64,000 nt of DNA from Candidatus Paracaedibacteraceae bacterium (GCA_019636035.1 JAHBYI010000002.1:62001-126000), one strand, 5' to 3'; shown: positions 27,854 to 37,919, counted from the stretch's first letter. Numbers and translations: made by a program. Notes: generated by a model not told the origin, from the letters alone.

Positions 27854-30652
27854 CTAAAACATCCAATTGAATCTGATCATAGCTTGGTGGTTGCGTTGGT
27901 TCGTGCCTAACTCGCCTTCATAAACCAAGGTGGCATAGACATCAGGGCTGAGGAAAGCAGTGGTACCGACACTTGGGGTCACCATGAAATGGTTGTTGTT
28001 GCGGCTGAGCGTCTTGTAACTACCCATTTGCCCAATAAAGGAGGCGATGGTTTTCTGGTACTTACCCACGGTTCTGCGATAGGTAACACCCAATTTAGCA
28101 AAGCTATAGACTTTTGTGCGATCATCCCAATCCCAGAGTTTGGCAACTTGCACGCCGGTGCGACCTTGTAACGTTGTACTGTGGCGGGATTTGACGGCTA
28201 GATTCTGGAAGGTTGCTCCTGTCTCTCTATATCTATTTTCATGCAGGTACAGGCCGGCTCCGCTGATATAAGGTGTTACGGTCACTGCCTGTGGCAACGT
28301 AAAATCTCGGCCAACTTCGACGAGACCAGTACCATGATCTCCTTCGTTTTTGTGATGGGCTACGGCAGGGATAACAGTCATGACACGGTTGGCTCTAAAG
28401 CGATGATGGCCGTAATAAGCCGTACTGTTCACGTACCAATTTTTGGTGGGTTCCCAGGTGCTGTACACGCCGAACCGTGTGGAGTTTGTAACGCCACGGT
28501 CACCATTGATTTTCATTTTGTGCTGGGTATAACTGTATCCCGTTGTCACGCCCACTTTCAAGGTGGAGGAAAGGGCATAATCTAGGCCTACATTGGTATC
28601 ATAGCTGCTGGCATCAAGGCCTTGTGCTAGCTTGGTTGTTGGGCTTGTGATATTGGTTTGGCTGAATCGCCCTGCTGATCCTTGAATCCAAAAGGTAGCT
28701 TTACCCAGCTGGACACGGGCTGAGACAGGTAAATGTTTAGGATCCGTTCCTTGTGCCCCAATAAAGCGCGCGAGTTGATTCTGTCGCTTTGAGTTGAGCA
28801 GTTGGCTAAAGTTATTTTGGAATGAGGCAAGATTAGCCATTCTGACAGCTATGGAGCCAACACTGTTGGCCATGCGATCCATGCTTGACCAGGTAAAGGA
28901 GCTGTCCATGCTCGAGAGTTGCGTATGCGGAACCACTTCAGCTTGCCGAGAATTGTTGGCCGGACTGAGGTCATTGAGAGATTTTTCAAGCTGAGATTGG
29001 TTTAAAGTATCGTGCGCCTGTACAAGGGGGGATGACTGGCAATGGCAATCGAGATAAGAGGCCACGGATCCGGGATTGCCACCATTAACGGCCTGAGACA
29101 TTGATATCTTGGTTACGGTTAGGTAAACATTATTCGCATCATAGGTTGCATCATAGTTAAAGAGTGCTGATATCCCTGCAACAGAAGAAAAAGTTCCGGC
29201 CACCCCACCACCGGACGTTAGGATGGTGTAGGTAAAGGATTGCCCTGTTTGGAAAGAACACGTAGGGATGACGTTGAGGGCACCACTGATCGTTGCTGTT
29301 CCTGTTATTTGGATGAGGTTATTATCTGTGCCGGCAACGGGGGCTCCTGCTACGGGGGAAACTTCACAATTATAGGTACCGCTTTGGGTGTAGTCACCTG
29401 CAACACTCAACGTCCCGATAGCATTGTTACCTGGTGTAATGAATCCGCCGTTATCAATTGTCAAATGTCCTGTTGTTCCATTACCACTGATGGTGGCACC
29501 GGACTGAACGGTTGTTTGTGATACGGGAGATAGGGATCCTGTTAAGCGTAAATTCCCTGCGGCAACCGTTGTTGCGCCAGTGTAGGTATGCCCCCCGGAA
29601 AGAGTGAGTGTGCCCGCTCCACGTTTTGTAACGGTTCCTGTATCTGAGATACCCCCTGCATAGGTACTATCATTGGATCTGTTAAAAACAATAGATCCGC
29701 GGTTGACAACATTGCCAACTAATGTGCCTGTTGTTCCGCTTGTTCCAATGTTGAGGGTGCCGTTGTTTTGGAGGGTGCTGTTGAGGGTGAGGGTGCCATT
29801 GTTGTTGAAGGTGCCGTTGTTGTCGAATAGGTTGCTGCTGTTGACGGTACCGTTGTTGTTGAAGGTGTCGAGGTTTCGGAGCCAGCCGTTGCTGTTGACG
29901 GTACCGTTGTTGTTGATGGTGCCGTAGTTTTCGAGGCCGTTGTTGTTGATGGTACCGTTGTTGTTGATGGTGCTGTAGTTATAGAGGGAGCCGCCGACGT
30001 AGCTGTAGTTGATGGAGCCGTTGTTGTTGAGGGTGCCGTAGTTGTAGATGTAGCTGACGTTGCTGTTGTCGATGGAGCCGTTGTTGTTGAGGGTGCCGTT
30101 GTTGTTGATGGTGCTATAGAGGTTGTTTCTGAGGGTGCCACTATTGTTGAGGGTGCCGTAGTTGTAGGTGTAGCTATAGAGATTGTTTTTGAAGAGGCCG
30201 TCGTTGTCGAGGGTGCCGTTGTTGTTGAGGGTGCTGCCGATGTGGGTGGTGACATTGCCATTGATGAAGAGGGTACTGTCGGTACTGTTTTTGAGGATAC
30301 CATTGTTGTTGATGGTACTGCCGGTGTTGTTTTTGAGAGTGCCGTTGTTGTTGTTATTGACGGTGCCGTCGTTGTCGATGGTGCCATTGTTGTTGATGGT
30401 ACCGCCTGTGCTGATGAGGGTACTGCCGGTGTTGATGGTACCACCGTTAAAATCACCTGAAGGATAATCACCTGGAATGTTTTGTGTCGTATTACTTGGA
30501 ACATTGATTGTTTGTGCAGACATAACAGGTGCTGTTGATAACAAAATAGAGAGGAGGGATAGAGGGGCATATCGAACAAGATGGTTTATGGATAGAACAT
30601 GCTGCTTATTAGATTTGATTGGATGAAGCACATTATATCTCCGTAACGACAT
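27854..30652 (-). CDS. Type V autotransporter with Asn/Gly-rich repeat passenger
   Basis: A large surface protein of about 932 residues. It has an extended signal sequence (residues 1-46, ending PVMSAQ). About 240 residues follow of short Asn-Gly-Thr repeats (variants of NNNGTLNNNGT). Then come autotransporter beta-strand repeats (GTLTLSGGHTYTGATTVAAG) and a linker. The beta-barrel domain occupies roughly the last 270 residues and ends in Phe (IRFNWMF), the signal for barrel insertion. The ATG at 30652 lacks a strong ribosome site; a TTG at 30703 is possible. The role is presumably adhesion or surface display (inferred). Direct repeats flank the gene. Confidence 0.9.
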   Translation of the reverse strand: MSLRRYNVLHPIKSNKQHVLSINHLVRYAPLSLLSILLSTAPVMSAQTINVPSNTTQNIPGDYPSGDFNGGTINTGSTLISTGGTINNNGTIDNDGTVNNNNNGTLKNNTGSTINNNGILKNSTDSTLFINGNVTTHIGSTLNNNGTLDNDGLFKNNLYSYTYNYGTLNNSGTLRNNLYSTINNNGTLNNNGSIDNSNVSYIYNYGTLNNNGSINYSYVGGSLYNYSTINNNGTINNNGLENYGTINNNGTVNSNGWLRNLDTFNNNGTVNSSNLFDNNGTFNNNGTLTLNSTLQNNGTLNIGTSGTTGTLVGNVVNRGSIVFNRSNDSTYAGGISDTGTVTKRGAGTLTLSGGHTYTGATTVAAGNLRLTGSLSPVSQTTVQSGATISGNGTTGHLTIDNGGFITPGNNAIGTLSVAGDYTQSGTYNCEVSPVAGAPVAGTDNNLIQITGTATISGALNVIPTCSFQTGQSFTYTILTSGGGVAGTFSSVAGISALFNYDATYDANNVYLTVTKISMSQAVNGGNPGSVASYLDCHCQSSPLVQAHDTLNQSQLEKSLNDLSPANNSRQAEVVPHTQLSSMDSSFTWSSMDRMANSVGSIAVRMANLASFQNNFSQLLNSKRQNQLARFIGAQGTDPKHLPVSARVQLGKATFWIQGSAGRFSQTNITSPTTKLAQGLDASSYDTNVGLDYALSSTLKVGVTTGYSYTQHKMKINGDRGVTNSTRFGVYSTWEPTKNWYVNSTAYYGHHRFRANRVMTVIPAVAHHKNEGDHGTGLVEVGRDFTLPQAVTVTPYISGAGLYLHENRYRETGATFQNLAVKSRHSTTLQGRTGVQVAKLWDWDDRTKVYSFAKLGVTYRRTVGKYQKTIASFIGQMGSYKTLSRNNNHFMVTPSVGTTAFLSPDVYATLVYEGELGTNQRNHQAMIRFNWMF

Positions 30653-30769
30653 GATTTCATTAATCTTATTATTATTTTGATTGGTTTGATGTACCGATGA
30701 CAACCCCCTTGTGTAACGCTTAACAAAGCGTTAAAGCCAGTGTAGGTAAGGCGTCTAGATATTCTGTGA

Positions 30770-31020
30770 CTGGCGGATTTTCCACCTCGCCCTTACGTGG
30801 GAGAGGTCGCTTGAGAGGCGGGGAGTTGGTTTTCCACCTCGCCCCTACGTGGGAGAGGTCGCTCGAAGAGCGGGGGAGGGGGATAAATAGTTCAATAAAA
30901 CAACTATATAGACCTCTATTTCCTTTTTCTCGATTGCTTGTTTTTTGTACCCCTCACCCGACCTGCGGTCGACCTCTCCCACAAGGGGCGAGGTGACGGA
31001 GTCCGCCACTTACAAAGCAT
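30770..31020. repeat. Composite REP block, copy 2 (extra module)
   Basis: Three palindromic modules (30782-30826, 30834-30886, 30950-30995). The last two with their spacer match copy 1 almost base for base, including the flank GTCCGCCACTTACAAAGCAT. Together with the relic at 31041 this makes a long direct repeat on either side of the autotransporter. Confidence 0.85.
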
Positions 31021-31040
31021 ATAGACATTAATTTAACCCC

Positions 31041-31138
31041 CTAAAATGTCCAGTTGAATCTGAACATAGTTTGGTGGTTGCGTTGGTTTGTGCCTAACTC
31101 ATCTTCATAAACCAATGTGGCACCGACACTTGGGGTAT
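31041..31138 (-). pseudogene. Relic of the 3' end of a second autotransporter gene
   Basis: The minus strand reads TPSVGATLVYEDELGTNQRN, then HQTMFRFNWTF and a stop. This matches the last residues of the intact autotransporter (ATLVYEGELGTNQRNHQ, FNWMF) except for an internal deletion of about 10 codons. The rest of the gene is absent. It joins directly to the 3' side of the small exported-protein gene at 31164. Confidence 0.85.
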
Positions 31139-31163
31139 CACCGTTCAGCTATTTCTATGGGAT

Positions 31164-31490
31164 TTACTGTGGGGAACCCTTGCTTAAGAAATTCTCAAAC
31201 TCAGCAGGAGATATTGTTCTCATTGCTGTTTTTCCTTTTACGGGTTCTCCCTTAATTTTTGCCTCCAGAGTTGCCAGCTGCTCCGGGGTTAAGCTTGCTT
31301 GTGATGGTGCGCGTTGGTGGGTTGGTTCTTTCGTTGGCAGAGCGGATGAGTCACCGAGAGAGGGATTTTCTGTTACAGGGGTTTCAGCGTGCTGTGGCGT
31401 CACAGAGAACCCAAATTCTGAATTAGAATCCTGTTCAGCTCCTATTGTCGGGGTGATAACTATCAGCATGGTAACTATTGATTTAAGCAT
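31164..31490 (-). CDS. Small exported protein, Ser/Thr/Pro/Glu-rich
   Basis: The 108-residue product has a signal peptide (MLKSIVTMLIVITPTIGA) and a mature part that is mostly disordered (TQHAETPVTENPSLGD). A short helical end follows (LTPEQLATLEAKIKGEPVK, then SPAEFENFLSKG). The start is secured by GGAGG 6 nt upstream. No family is recognised. It lies between the autotransporter relic and a decayed inverted-repeat element. Confidence 0.65.
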   Translation of the reverse strand: MLKSIVTMLIVITPTIGAEQDSNSEFGFSVTPQHAETPVTENPSLGDSSALPTKEPTHQRAPSQASLTPEQLATLEAKIKGEPVKGKTAMRTISPAEFENFLSKGSPQ

Positions 31491-31510
31491 GATTTCCTCC
31501 GGTTTTATTA

Positions 31511-31587
31511 GTATATAGTTGACCCATTATCATTCGGCTATGTATTGCGCTTCACGCTTGTCGCCGTCTTAAATGAAACAATTATAC
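31511..31587. repeat. Decayed copy of the TATAGT inverted-repeat element
   Basis: The left end TATATAGTTGACCCATTATC and the right end AAATGAAACAATTATA match the termini of the copies at 16740 and 48892. The centre is diverged but keeps the CGGCTA and CGCTTGTCG features. Confidence 0.5.
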
Positions 31588-31593
31588 TTAATT

Positions 31594-32259
31594 TTAACCT
31601 TTAAACCCAATTCCGACAACATACATTTCAGCAGAATCTTTGCGACTCGCAGGTGGTTTGAAGTGACTTACTTTTTGGAATGCTGATTTCAAGCGGTTGA
31701 GAAGTTGTGTTTCCGTGCCACCGCGCAAGACCTTAGCAACAAAAGATCCGCCAGGAGCAAGGACATTCTCGGCAAAGTTAAAGGCCTCTTCGACCAGCAT
31801 CATAATTCGGATATGGTCGACATCAGTCATACCGCAAGCTGGGGCTGCCATATCGCTGAGGATGACGTTTGCTTTCCCGTCAAGAAGCTCAATCAGACGA
31901 TTTTGTGTTGCTTCTTCGGTGAAATCACCTTGAAAGACAGTCGCACCCGGAATATCTGACATTGCGGTAAGGTCAACGCCAATGACACATGATTTTTCAT
32001 GGGTCTGCGATTTTGATTGGCTGACGGCGACTTGTGTCCAGCCACCGGGACATGCCCCAAGGTCGATAATTTTTTGCCCGGGTTTCAGGATTCGATATTT
32101 TTGATCAATCTCAACCAATTTATAAGCCGCGCGAGAACGATAACCGTCAGCTCTGGCTTGATGAACATACGGGTCATTTAACTGACGTTCTAACCAAGCT
32201 CGCTGTGAGTTTGTACGCTTTTTATTGCTTTTGAGTTTTACTTTTAATCGATTCGTCAT
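31594..32259 (-). CDS. rlmE: 23S rRNA 2'-O-ribose methyltransferase RlmE (FtsJ/RrmJ)
   Basis: It methylates the 2'-hydroxyl of U2552 (E. coli numbering) in 23S rRNA late in 50S assembly. The 221 residues show the K-D-K-E set of the family: RAAYKLVEID, IIDLGACPGGWTQVA (SAM site), ILSDMAAPACG and FVAKVLRGG, with the final Glu in the C-terminal strand. The Lys/Arg-rich N-terminus is typical. The ATG stands alone, and a composite REP lies upstream. Confidence 0.96.
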   Translation of the reverse strand: MTNRLKVKLKSNKKRTNSQRAWLERQLNDPYVHQARADGYRSRAAYKLVEIDQKYRILKPGQKIIDLGACPGGWTQVAVSQSKSQTHEKSCVIGVDLTAMSDIPGATVFQGDFTEEATQNRLIELLDGKANVILSDMAAPACGMTDVDHIRIMMLVEEAFNFAENVLAPGGSFVAKVLRGGTETQLLNRLKSAFQKVSHFKPPASRKDSAEMYVVGIGFKG

Positions 32260-32344
32260 AACCTTAATCTTTTTTATAGTGCTTTTGTAATATAAGAAAT
32301 AAATTCAACGATTACAATATTATAGTCAAATTAGCGTTTTGCAA

Positions 32345-32515
32345 CTGTCGGGATCTCCCACCTCTCCCCTACGTGGGACTAATAAGCAATAGAGCAAAAG
32401 AAAACAGAAGTCTGTTAATTGCTTTTATTGAACTATTTTCCCCCTCACCCGCTCTTCGAGCGACCTCTCCCACGTAGGGGAGAGGTGATAGATTCCGCTA
32501 CTTACAAAGCATCTA
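32345..32515. repeat. Composite REP pair, copy 3 (inverted, one arm truncated)
   Basis: The inverse orientation of copies 1 and 2: a truncated module at 32351-32375 (ACCTCTCCCCTACGTGGGA), the spacer, then a full module at 32442-32490 and the flank ATTCCGCTACTTACAAAGCA. It is the main content of the 300-nt gap upstream of rlmE. Confidence 0.8.
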
Positions 32516-32567
32516 AGCTAACAATTTTTTGCATTCCTTACATCGAATTCATCTAATTTTACCATTA

Positions 32568-33059
32568 TCATTTTTTGTTCAAATAGACCCATGCCCAGAA
32601 AAGGATTTCAGTAACAAAGGCAAGAACGATCTGACGATGTGCTAATAATGACGTCAGGATCGCTGTCAAGAAATAGAGGATACAGGCTTGTTGATCCGTT
32701 GACTTGTTCGGGATCTCCTGATTCTGTTTATGAATTTTTTGAATCAAGGTGCGATAATAAATCATATTTCCGGCAAACAGCATAACCAGGATATTAATGG
32801 GAATGACCATGACGATATAGGAACGAGGGAGAGTACTCAAGACCAAGGAAATCACGATATTATAGATAAAACCCGCGAGATACAGTCGACGATACAGCAT
32901 CCAAGGGAGGGGGAAAAACGCACTGACAAAGTTTGCTTGCCACACTTGACCGTCAAGGATTTTGGCAAAAACCGTATCATAATAACGGGTATGGCGATCC
33001 GTTCCATCAGCTGTTTTATAATAGGGGTGTAATGCGCTTAAGGGTACAGGATCTGTCAT
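32568..33059 (-). CDS. DUF2628-family membrane protein
   Basis: A 163-residue protein of unknown function. It has a soluble N-terminal strip ending in FVSAFFPLPWMLYRRLYLAG, the DUF2628 signature, followed by three or four membrane segments. I chose the ATG at 33059, 6 nt after the end of ppx/gppA; a longer frame would run through that gene. It is probably co-transcribed with ppx/gppA. Confidence 0.8.
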   Translation of the reverse strand: MTDPVPLSALHPYYKTADGTDRHTRYYDTVFAKILDGQVWQANFVSAFFPLPWMLYRRLYLAGFIYNIVISLVLSTLPRSYIVMVIPINILVMLFAGNMIYYRTLIQKIHKQNQEIPNKSTDQQACILYFLTAILTSLLAHRQIVLAFVTEILFWAWVYLNKK

Positions 33060-33064
33060 GGTAT

Positions 33065-34129
33065 TTATCTTTTGAGAAAGCGTGTGTTCTGATTTTTGGA
33101 TGGGCTCATCTCTCTGATCAGCTCCATCAATAATCCTTCGCGTACACCGCGATCGGCCACACGAAGTTTGTCCACAGGCCAGAGGTCGCATATTCCCTCA
33201 AGGATACCTGTGCCCATGACGACTAAATCCGTTCTGCCTGCCCCGATACACGGGTGTTTGGCGCGCTCCTCTTGATTTAAGGCGAAAATCTCTGTGCTCA
33301 TCCGATGAATGTCAGGGATCCCTAAAAACACACCATCAATCATGCGACGGTCATATTTTTCTAGATTCAGGCTAATGGCAGCAAGCGTTGTTACGGTTCC
33401 GGATGTGCCAATCATTTGCACTTTATGACGATCCATGGCTTGGGGAATATCATTTTTCTGGGAAAAATCCTTAAGTGACTCAAAAACATTTTGTCGAATT
33501 TCGCTGTATATCTTTGAATCGTAAGATTGATTTTGATATTGATCACATAAGGTGACGACGCCATAAGGAATAGATATACAATCGATGACTTCAATCACAG
33601 GAAAGCGTCGGCGATGCAGACGGCGTGGCTCATTAATCCGGAGCCACATGATTTCAGTGCTGCCGCCACCAATGTCAAAGGCAATAGCAAAGGGGATGCG
33701 GCTGTTTAAAACACCGGCACAGCCCGACAAGGCAAGTCTTGCTTCTTCTTCTGCGGAAATGATGGAAATCGACAAACCAAGTTCGTTTAAGGCTCGTTTA
33801 ATCAAAATATCACTGTTTTGGGCTCGGCGACAGGCTTCGGTTGTGACGGCTCGTAGGTGAGAAACTTTGTTGGATTCAATTTTTTCCTGACAGATCCTTA
33901 ACGCTTCGATTGTGCGGTCAATGGCTTCATCTGTTAGATTATTCGTTGTGTGCAAGCCTTCGCCAAGGCGCACCACCCGCGAAAAAGAATCGATAACACG
34001 AAAGGACTGGCCGTCAACTTTTGCAATTAAAAGGCGACACGAATTTGTTCCAAGGTCAATAGCGGCAATGGTCGGGCTATCCCAAACGTGGGACGTAGAC
34101 GACGGTTTGCGATTGCGTGGCCTGAACAT
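33065..34129 (-). CDS. ppx: Ppx/GppA-family exopolyphosphatase/pppGpp phosphohydrolase
   Basis: An ASKHA-fold phosphatase that degrades polyphosphate and/or converts pppGpp to ppGpp. The 354 residues show the first phosphate loop (IAAIDLGTNSCRLLI), the second (AFDIGGGSTEIMWL) and the catalytic Glu region (TEACRRAQNS). It is the short single-module form usual in alphaproteobacteria. The ATG at 34129 is fixed by AAAGGA; an ATG ten codons upstream is less likely. It is followed at 6 nt by the DUF2628 gene. Which substrate dominates cannot be read from sequence. Confidence 0.92.
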   Translation of the reverse strand: MFRPRNRKPSSTSHVWDSPTIAAIDLGTNSCRLLIAKVDGQSFRVIDSFSRVVRLGEGLHTTNNLTDEAIDRTIEALRICQEKIESNKVSHLRAVTTEACRRAQNSDILIKRALNELGLSISIISAEEEARLALSGCAGVLNSRIPFAIAFDIGGGSTEIMWLRINEPRRLHRRRFPVIEVIDCISIPYGVVTLCDQYQNQSYDSKIYSEIRQNVFESLKDFSQKNDIPQAMDRHKVQMIGTSGTVTTLAAISLNLEKYDRRMIDGVFLGIPDIHRMSTEIFALNQEERAKHPCIGAGRTDLVVMGTGILEGICDLWPVDKLRVADRGVREGLLMELIREMSPSKNQNTRFLKR

Positions 34130-34419
34130 GCCATTTCCTTTAGTAAACGTTATGCGCATACCCTAGTTAACGTTCCGTATTGCCATAACGCCACGTCTTT
34201 ACTAAGGTTAGTATAACTCTATATTTGACGCTACTATAACATAGACCCAACCAAAATGAAAATGCGGATTTCTGCCAGCGCATCTTTGGTCTCAATTTTT
34301 CGGTTGGCCTCTGTTCAAATCTGCACCTTTTCCGGTTGAGTGGATTTTTTTGCTTGGAAGACTATTAAAAATTGTGTAGATCTGGTATTATGATGGTCTA
34401 AACAGTGTGCCAATGATAT
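34130..34419. other. Divergent spacer between ppx/gppA and tRNA-Gln
   Basis: A 290-nt region that must hold promoters for the minus-strand ppx gene and the tRNA. I see no coding potential or strong hairpin. Nearest promoter-like strings are TTGACG near 34229 and TATTAT near 34386, without convincing partners. Confidence 0.4.
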
Positions 34420-34493
34420 TGGGGGATAGTTTAGCGGTAGAACTCCCGGCTCTGGACCGGGCAACTCAGGTTCGAATCCTGGTCCCCCAGCCA
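34420..34493 (+). tRNA. tRNA-Gln (anticodon CTG)
   Basis: A 74-nt cloverleaf with acceptor stem TGGGGGA/TCCCCCA, anticodon stem CCCGG/CCGGG with loop CTCTGGA (anticodon CTG, reading CAG), T arm GGTTCGAATCC and an encoded CCA. An EamA transporter gene follows 54 nt later. Confidence 0.96.
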
Positions 34494-34547
34494 AACAAGA
34501 TTTGTAGTCGTTGTACGGAACGGCTATCGTTTAGGAGCTCCCTACTT

Positions 34548-35414
34548 ATGAATCTGTCACAATGCCGATACCGAGCCGTCGCTTGGATCATACTCTGGTC
34601 ATCGATGTTCTCGTTGGCGATGGCTGTTGCCAAAACACTCAACGGCAGTGTTAATCAGGTTAGTTTGATCTTTTCGAGGAGCCTTGTCGGAGCCTTGGTT
34701 GCGATGCCGTTATTTATGCGTGTTGGGCTTAAGGCTCACTTTGGAACGACACGCTTAGGGTTGCATTTGCTTCGTATTCTCTTTGTTGCGGGATCCATGG
34801 GGTGCACGTACTATGCTTATCGCCATTTGCCCATTGCATATGCCGCAGCTATTGGTCAAACGGGCCCTTTGTTTACAACAATTCTGGCTATTATTCTGCT
34901 CCGTGAGCGGGTCAACTTATCAAAATGGATGGCTTTGGCACTTGGGTATGCAGGAGTCATGATTATGGTTCGTCCGACAGAGGGAGAACTAGATCCGGCA
35001 GTTCTTATTGCCCTCATGGCAAATCTATCGGCAGGTCTTGCTATCATCTGTGCCAAGAGCCTCACAAAAACAGATAGCTCTGAGACAGTTTTGTTCTATG
35101 CGACATTTGGTGTTTTAGCGGTCAGTGGTATTTCTGCCATTTGGTTTTGGGAATCCCCCTTGCCCGAAGATTTATGGCGTCTGGCTATGATAGGGGTTGC
35201 AGGGGTTTCGTCCCAGTATTGCTATATTAATGCGTTGAAGCGAGCCCCGGCATCGTTCGTAACTCCCTTTGAATACACACGTTTATGTATGAGCATTCCC
35301 ATCGGCTATTTTATGTTTTCCGAAGTGCCCGACGTTTGGACATTATTGGGAAGCCTTGTCATCATCGTTGCTGTTGTCTGGCTGACCCTGAGCGACCGCG
35401 AGGAGCGGCCGTAG
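34548..35414 (+). CDS. EamA/DMT-family transporter
   Basis: A 288-residue membrane protein with about ten hydrophobic segments and two EamA repeats. The first includes YYAYRHLPIAYAAAIGQTGP and LLRERVNLSKWMALALGYAG. The second includes QYCYINALKRAPASFVTPFE. Families of this kind export amino acids or metabolites; the substrate is unknown. The ATG at 34548 has AGGAG 10 nt upstream. A longer frame would run through the tRNA and is rejected. Confidence 0.9.
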   Translation: MNLSQCRYRAVAWIILWSSMFSLAMAVAKTLNGSVNQVSLIFSRSLVGALVAMPLFMRVGLKAHFGTTRLGLHLLRILFVAGSMGCTYYAYRHLPIAYAAAIGQTGPLFTTILAIILLRERVNLSKWMALALGYAGVMIMVRPTEGELDPAVLIALMANLSAGLAIICAKSLTKTDSSETVLFYATFGVLAVSGISAIWFWESPLPEDLWRLAMIGVAGVSSQYCYINALKRAPASFVTPFEYTRLCMSIPIGYFMFSEVPDVWTLLGSLVIIVAVVWLTLSDREERP

Positions 35415-35432
35415 TTTTTTGGAAGGGGATTT

Positions 35433-35690
35433 TTAATCCCACTTTCCTTCATCATCAGGTTCATCAACATCATCTTGCGGATGTGGGGGAAGGTTCTCAA
35501 TCATATTTTGTACTTGGCTAAAAGCGTCGGGTGTTTCTGTTTTGGATGCAGCCGGCTGTCCAGCGTTCTTTTTCAAAACTTTCCCTTCTCGTATTGCTGC
35601 AAGAAGATCTTGGTTTGCTTCGGGCTGAGGAACAACGGTTGGCAGTTGAACAGGGGCAACAGTTGGTGTCGGTTGCTGTGGCTTCATCAT
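35433..35690 (-). CDS. Short proline-rich protein with a WH2-like motif and acidic Trp tail
   Basis: An 85-residue product in three parts. A Pro/Val/Thr/Gln N-terminus (1-24) comes first. Residues 25-42 (ANQDLLAAIREGKVLKKN) match the actin-binding WH2 consensus LLxxIRxGxxLKK. Then come a short helix (54-67, PDAFSQVQNMIENL) and an acidic end with one Trp (72-85, DDVDEPDDEGKWD). This order resembles the WH2-central-acidic region of WASP proteins and Rickettsia RickA. There is no signal peptide and no clear ribosome site before the paired ATG codons. The only promoter hint is an extended -10-like TGGTATAGG near 35731. The gene lies beyond the groEL terminator and converges on the EamA gene. Function is inferred. 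Confidence 0.6.
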   Translation of the reverse strand: MMKPQQPTPTVAPVQLPTVVPQPEANQDLLAAIREGKVLKKNAGQPAASKTETPDAFSQVQNMIENLPPHPQDDVDEPDDEGKWD

Positions 35691-35778
35691 GGTTGGTGAG
35701 CGAACACTTGTATCTTTCCCTGTTTTGGCCTATACCAGACAAGATAAAAGAAAATGATTAATAAACCGTGAAACTTGA

Positions 35779-35808
35779 TAAAAAAATCCCCCCGGAGATG
35801 GGGGGATT
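35779..35808 (-). terminator. Rho-independent terminator of groESL
   Basis: On the minus strand AATCCCCCC pairs with GGGGGGATT around a four-to-six-base loop and runs into seven T. It lies 35 nt past the groEL stop. Confidence 0.92.
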
Positions 35809-35842
35809 CGCAACGACTATAAGGGGTCGGTTATTAGGAGGA

Positions 35843-37507
<1,665 letters not shown>

Positions 37508-37520
37508 TTATTGGACTTAA

Positions 37521-37808
37521 TTAGTTCATAATTCCCATGATGTCGGATTCTTTCATAACCAAGAATTCATCGCCATCAATTTTGATTTCAGTACCGGACC
37601 ATTTGCCAAATAGAACGCGATCTCCGACTTTGACGTCGAGGGCGATCAATGATCCATCTTCTTTGCGCAAACCTGATCCAACAGCCATAATTTCACCTTC
37701 TTGCGGTTTTTCTTTGGCTGTATCAGGAATAATGATTCCGGACTTTGTCTTTTCTTCGGATTCAATGCGTTTTACAAGAACGCGATCATGTAGCGGTCTG
37801 AATTTCAT
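37521..37808 (-). CDS. groES: Co-chaperonin GroES
   Basis: The heptameric lid of GroEL. The 95 residues begin [20 protein letters not shown] and include the mobile loop ([19 protein letters not shown]) and the C-terminal [13 protein letters not shown]. The ATG at 37808 has GGAG 8 nt upstream; an in-frame start 4 codons earlier lacks support. The CIRCE operator lies 21 nt upstream of the start. Confidence 0.99.
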   Translation of the reverse strand: MKFRPLHDRVLVKRIESEEKTKSGIIIPDTAKEKPQEGEIMAVGSGLRKEDGSLIALDVKVGDRVLFGKWSGTEIKIDGDEFLVMKESDIMGIMN

Positions 37809-37829
37809 TTGTTTCTCCATTAATTGCTA

Positions 37830-37856
37830 TCAGCACTCACCATTGGGGAGTGCTAA
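37830..37856 (-). promoter_or_regulatory. CIRCE operator (HrcA site) of groESL
   Basis: TTAGCACTC and GAGTGCTGA surround a 9-nt spacer. This matches the CIRCE consensus TTAGCACTC-N9-GAGTGCTAA with one end mismatch. HrcA bound here represses groESL until heat or misfolding titrates it. Confidence 0.97.
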
Positions 37857-37857
37857 C

Positions 37858-37886
37858 TTTATCTCACAGATTTAAAATGCTGTCAA
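37858..37886 (-). promoter_or_regulatory. Sigma-70-type promoter of groESL
   Basis: On the minus strand TTGACA (37886-37881) and GATAAA (37863-37858) are 17 nt apart, directly upstream of CIRCE. Operator position fits repression at transcription start. No sigma-32-type motif is seen. Confidence 0.75.
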
Positions 37887-37919
37887 GGGGGATCGAATTT
37901 TTGTGTCAGAGATATGATT

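Noticed and set aside
29673..30467. Long Leu/Val/Pro-rich and PST-rich reading frames across the autotransporter repeat region
   Set aside because: They are by-products of the short-period repeat DNA, which has few stop codons in several frames. They lack starts with ribosome sites and lie within the real autotransporter gene.
31117..31518. A plus-strand frame opposite the small exported-protein gene
   Set aside because: The minus-strand gene has a signal peptide and a GGAGG ribosome site; the opposite frame has neither.
34407..34547. An N-terminal extension of the EamA transporter upstream of its ATG
   Set aside because: The extension would be translated through the tRNA-Gln gene; the ATG at 34548 has its own AGGAG.
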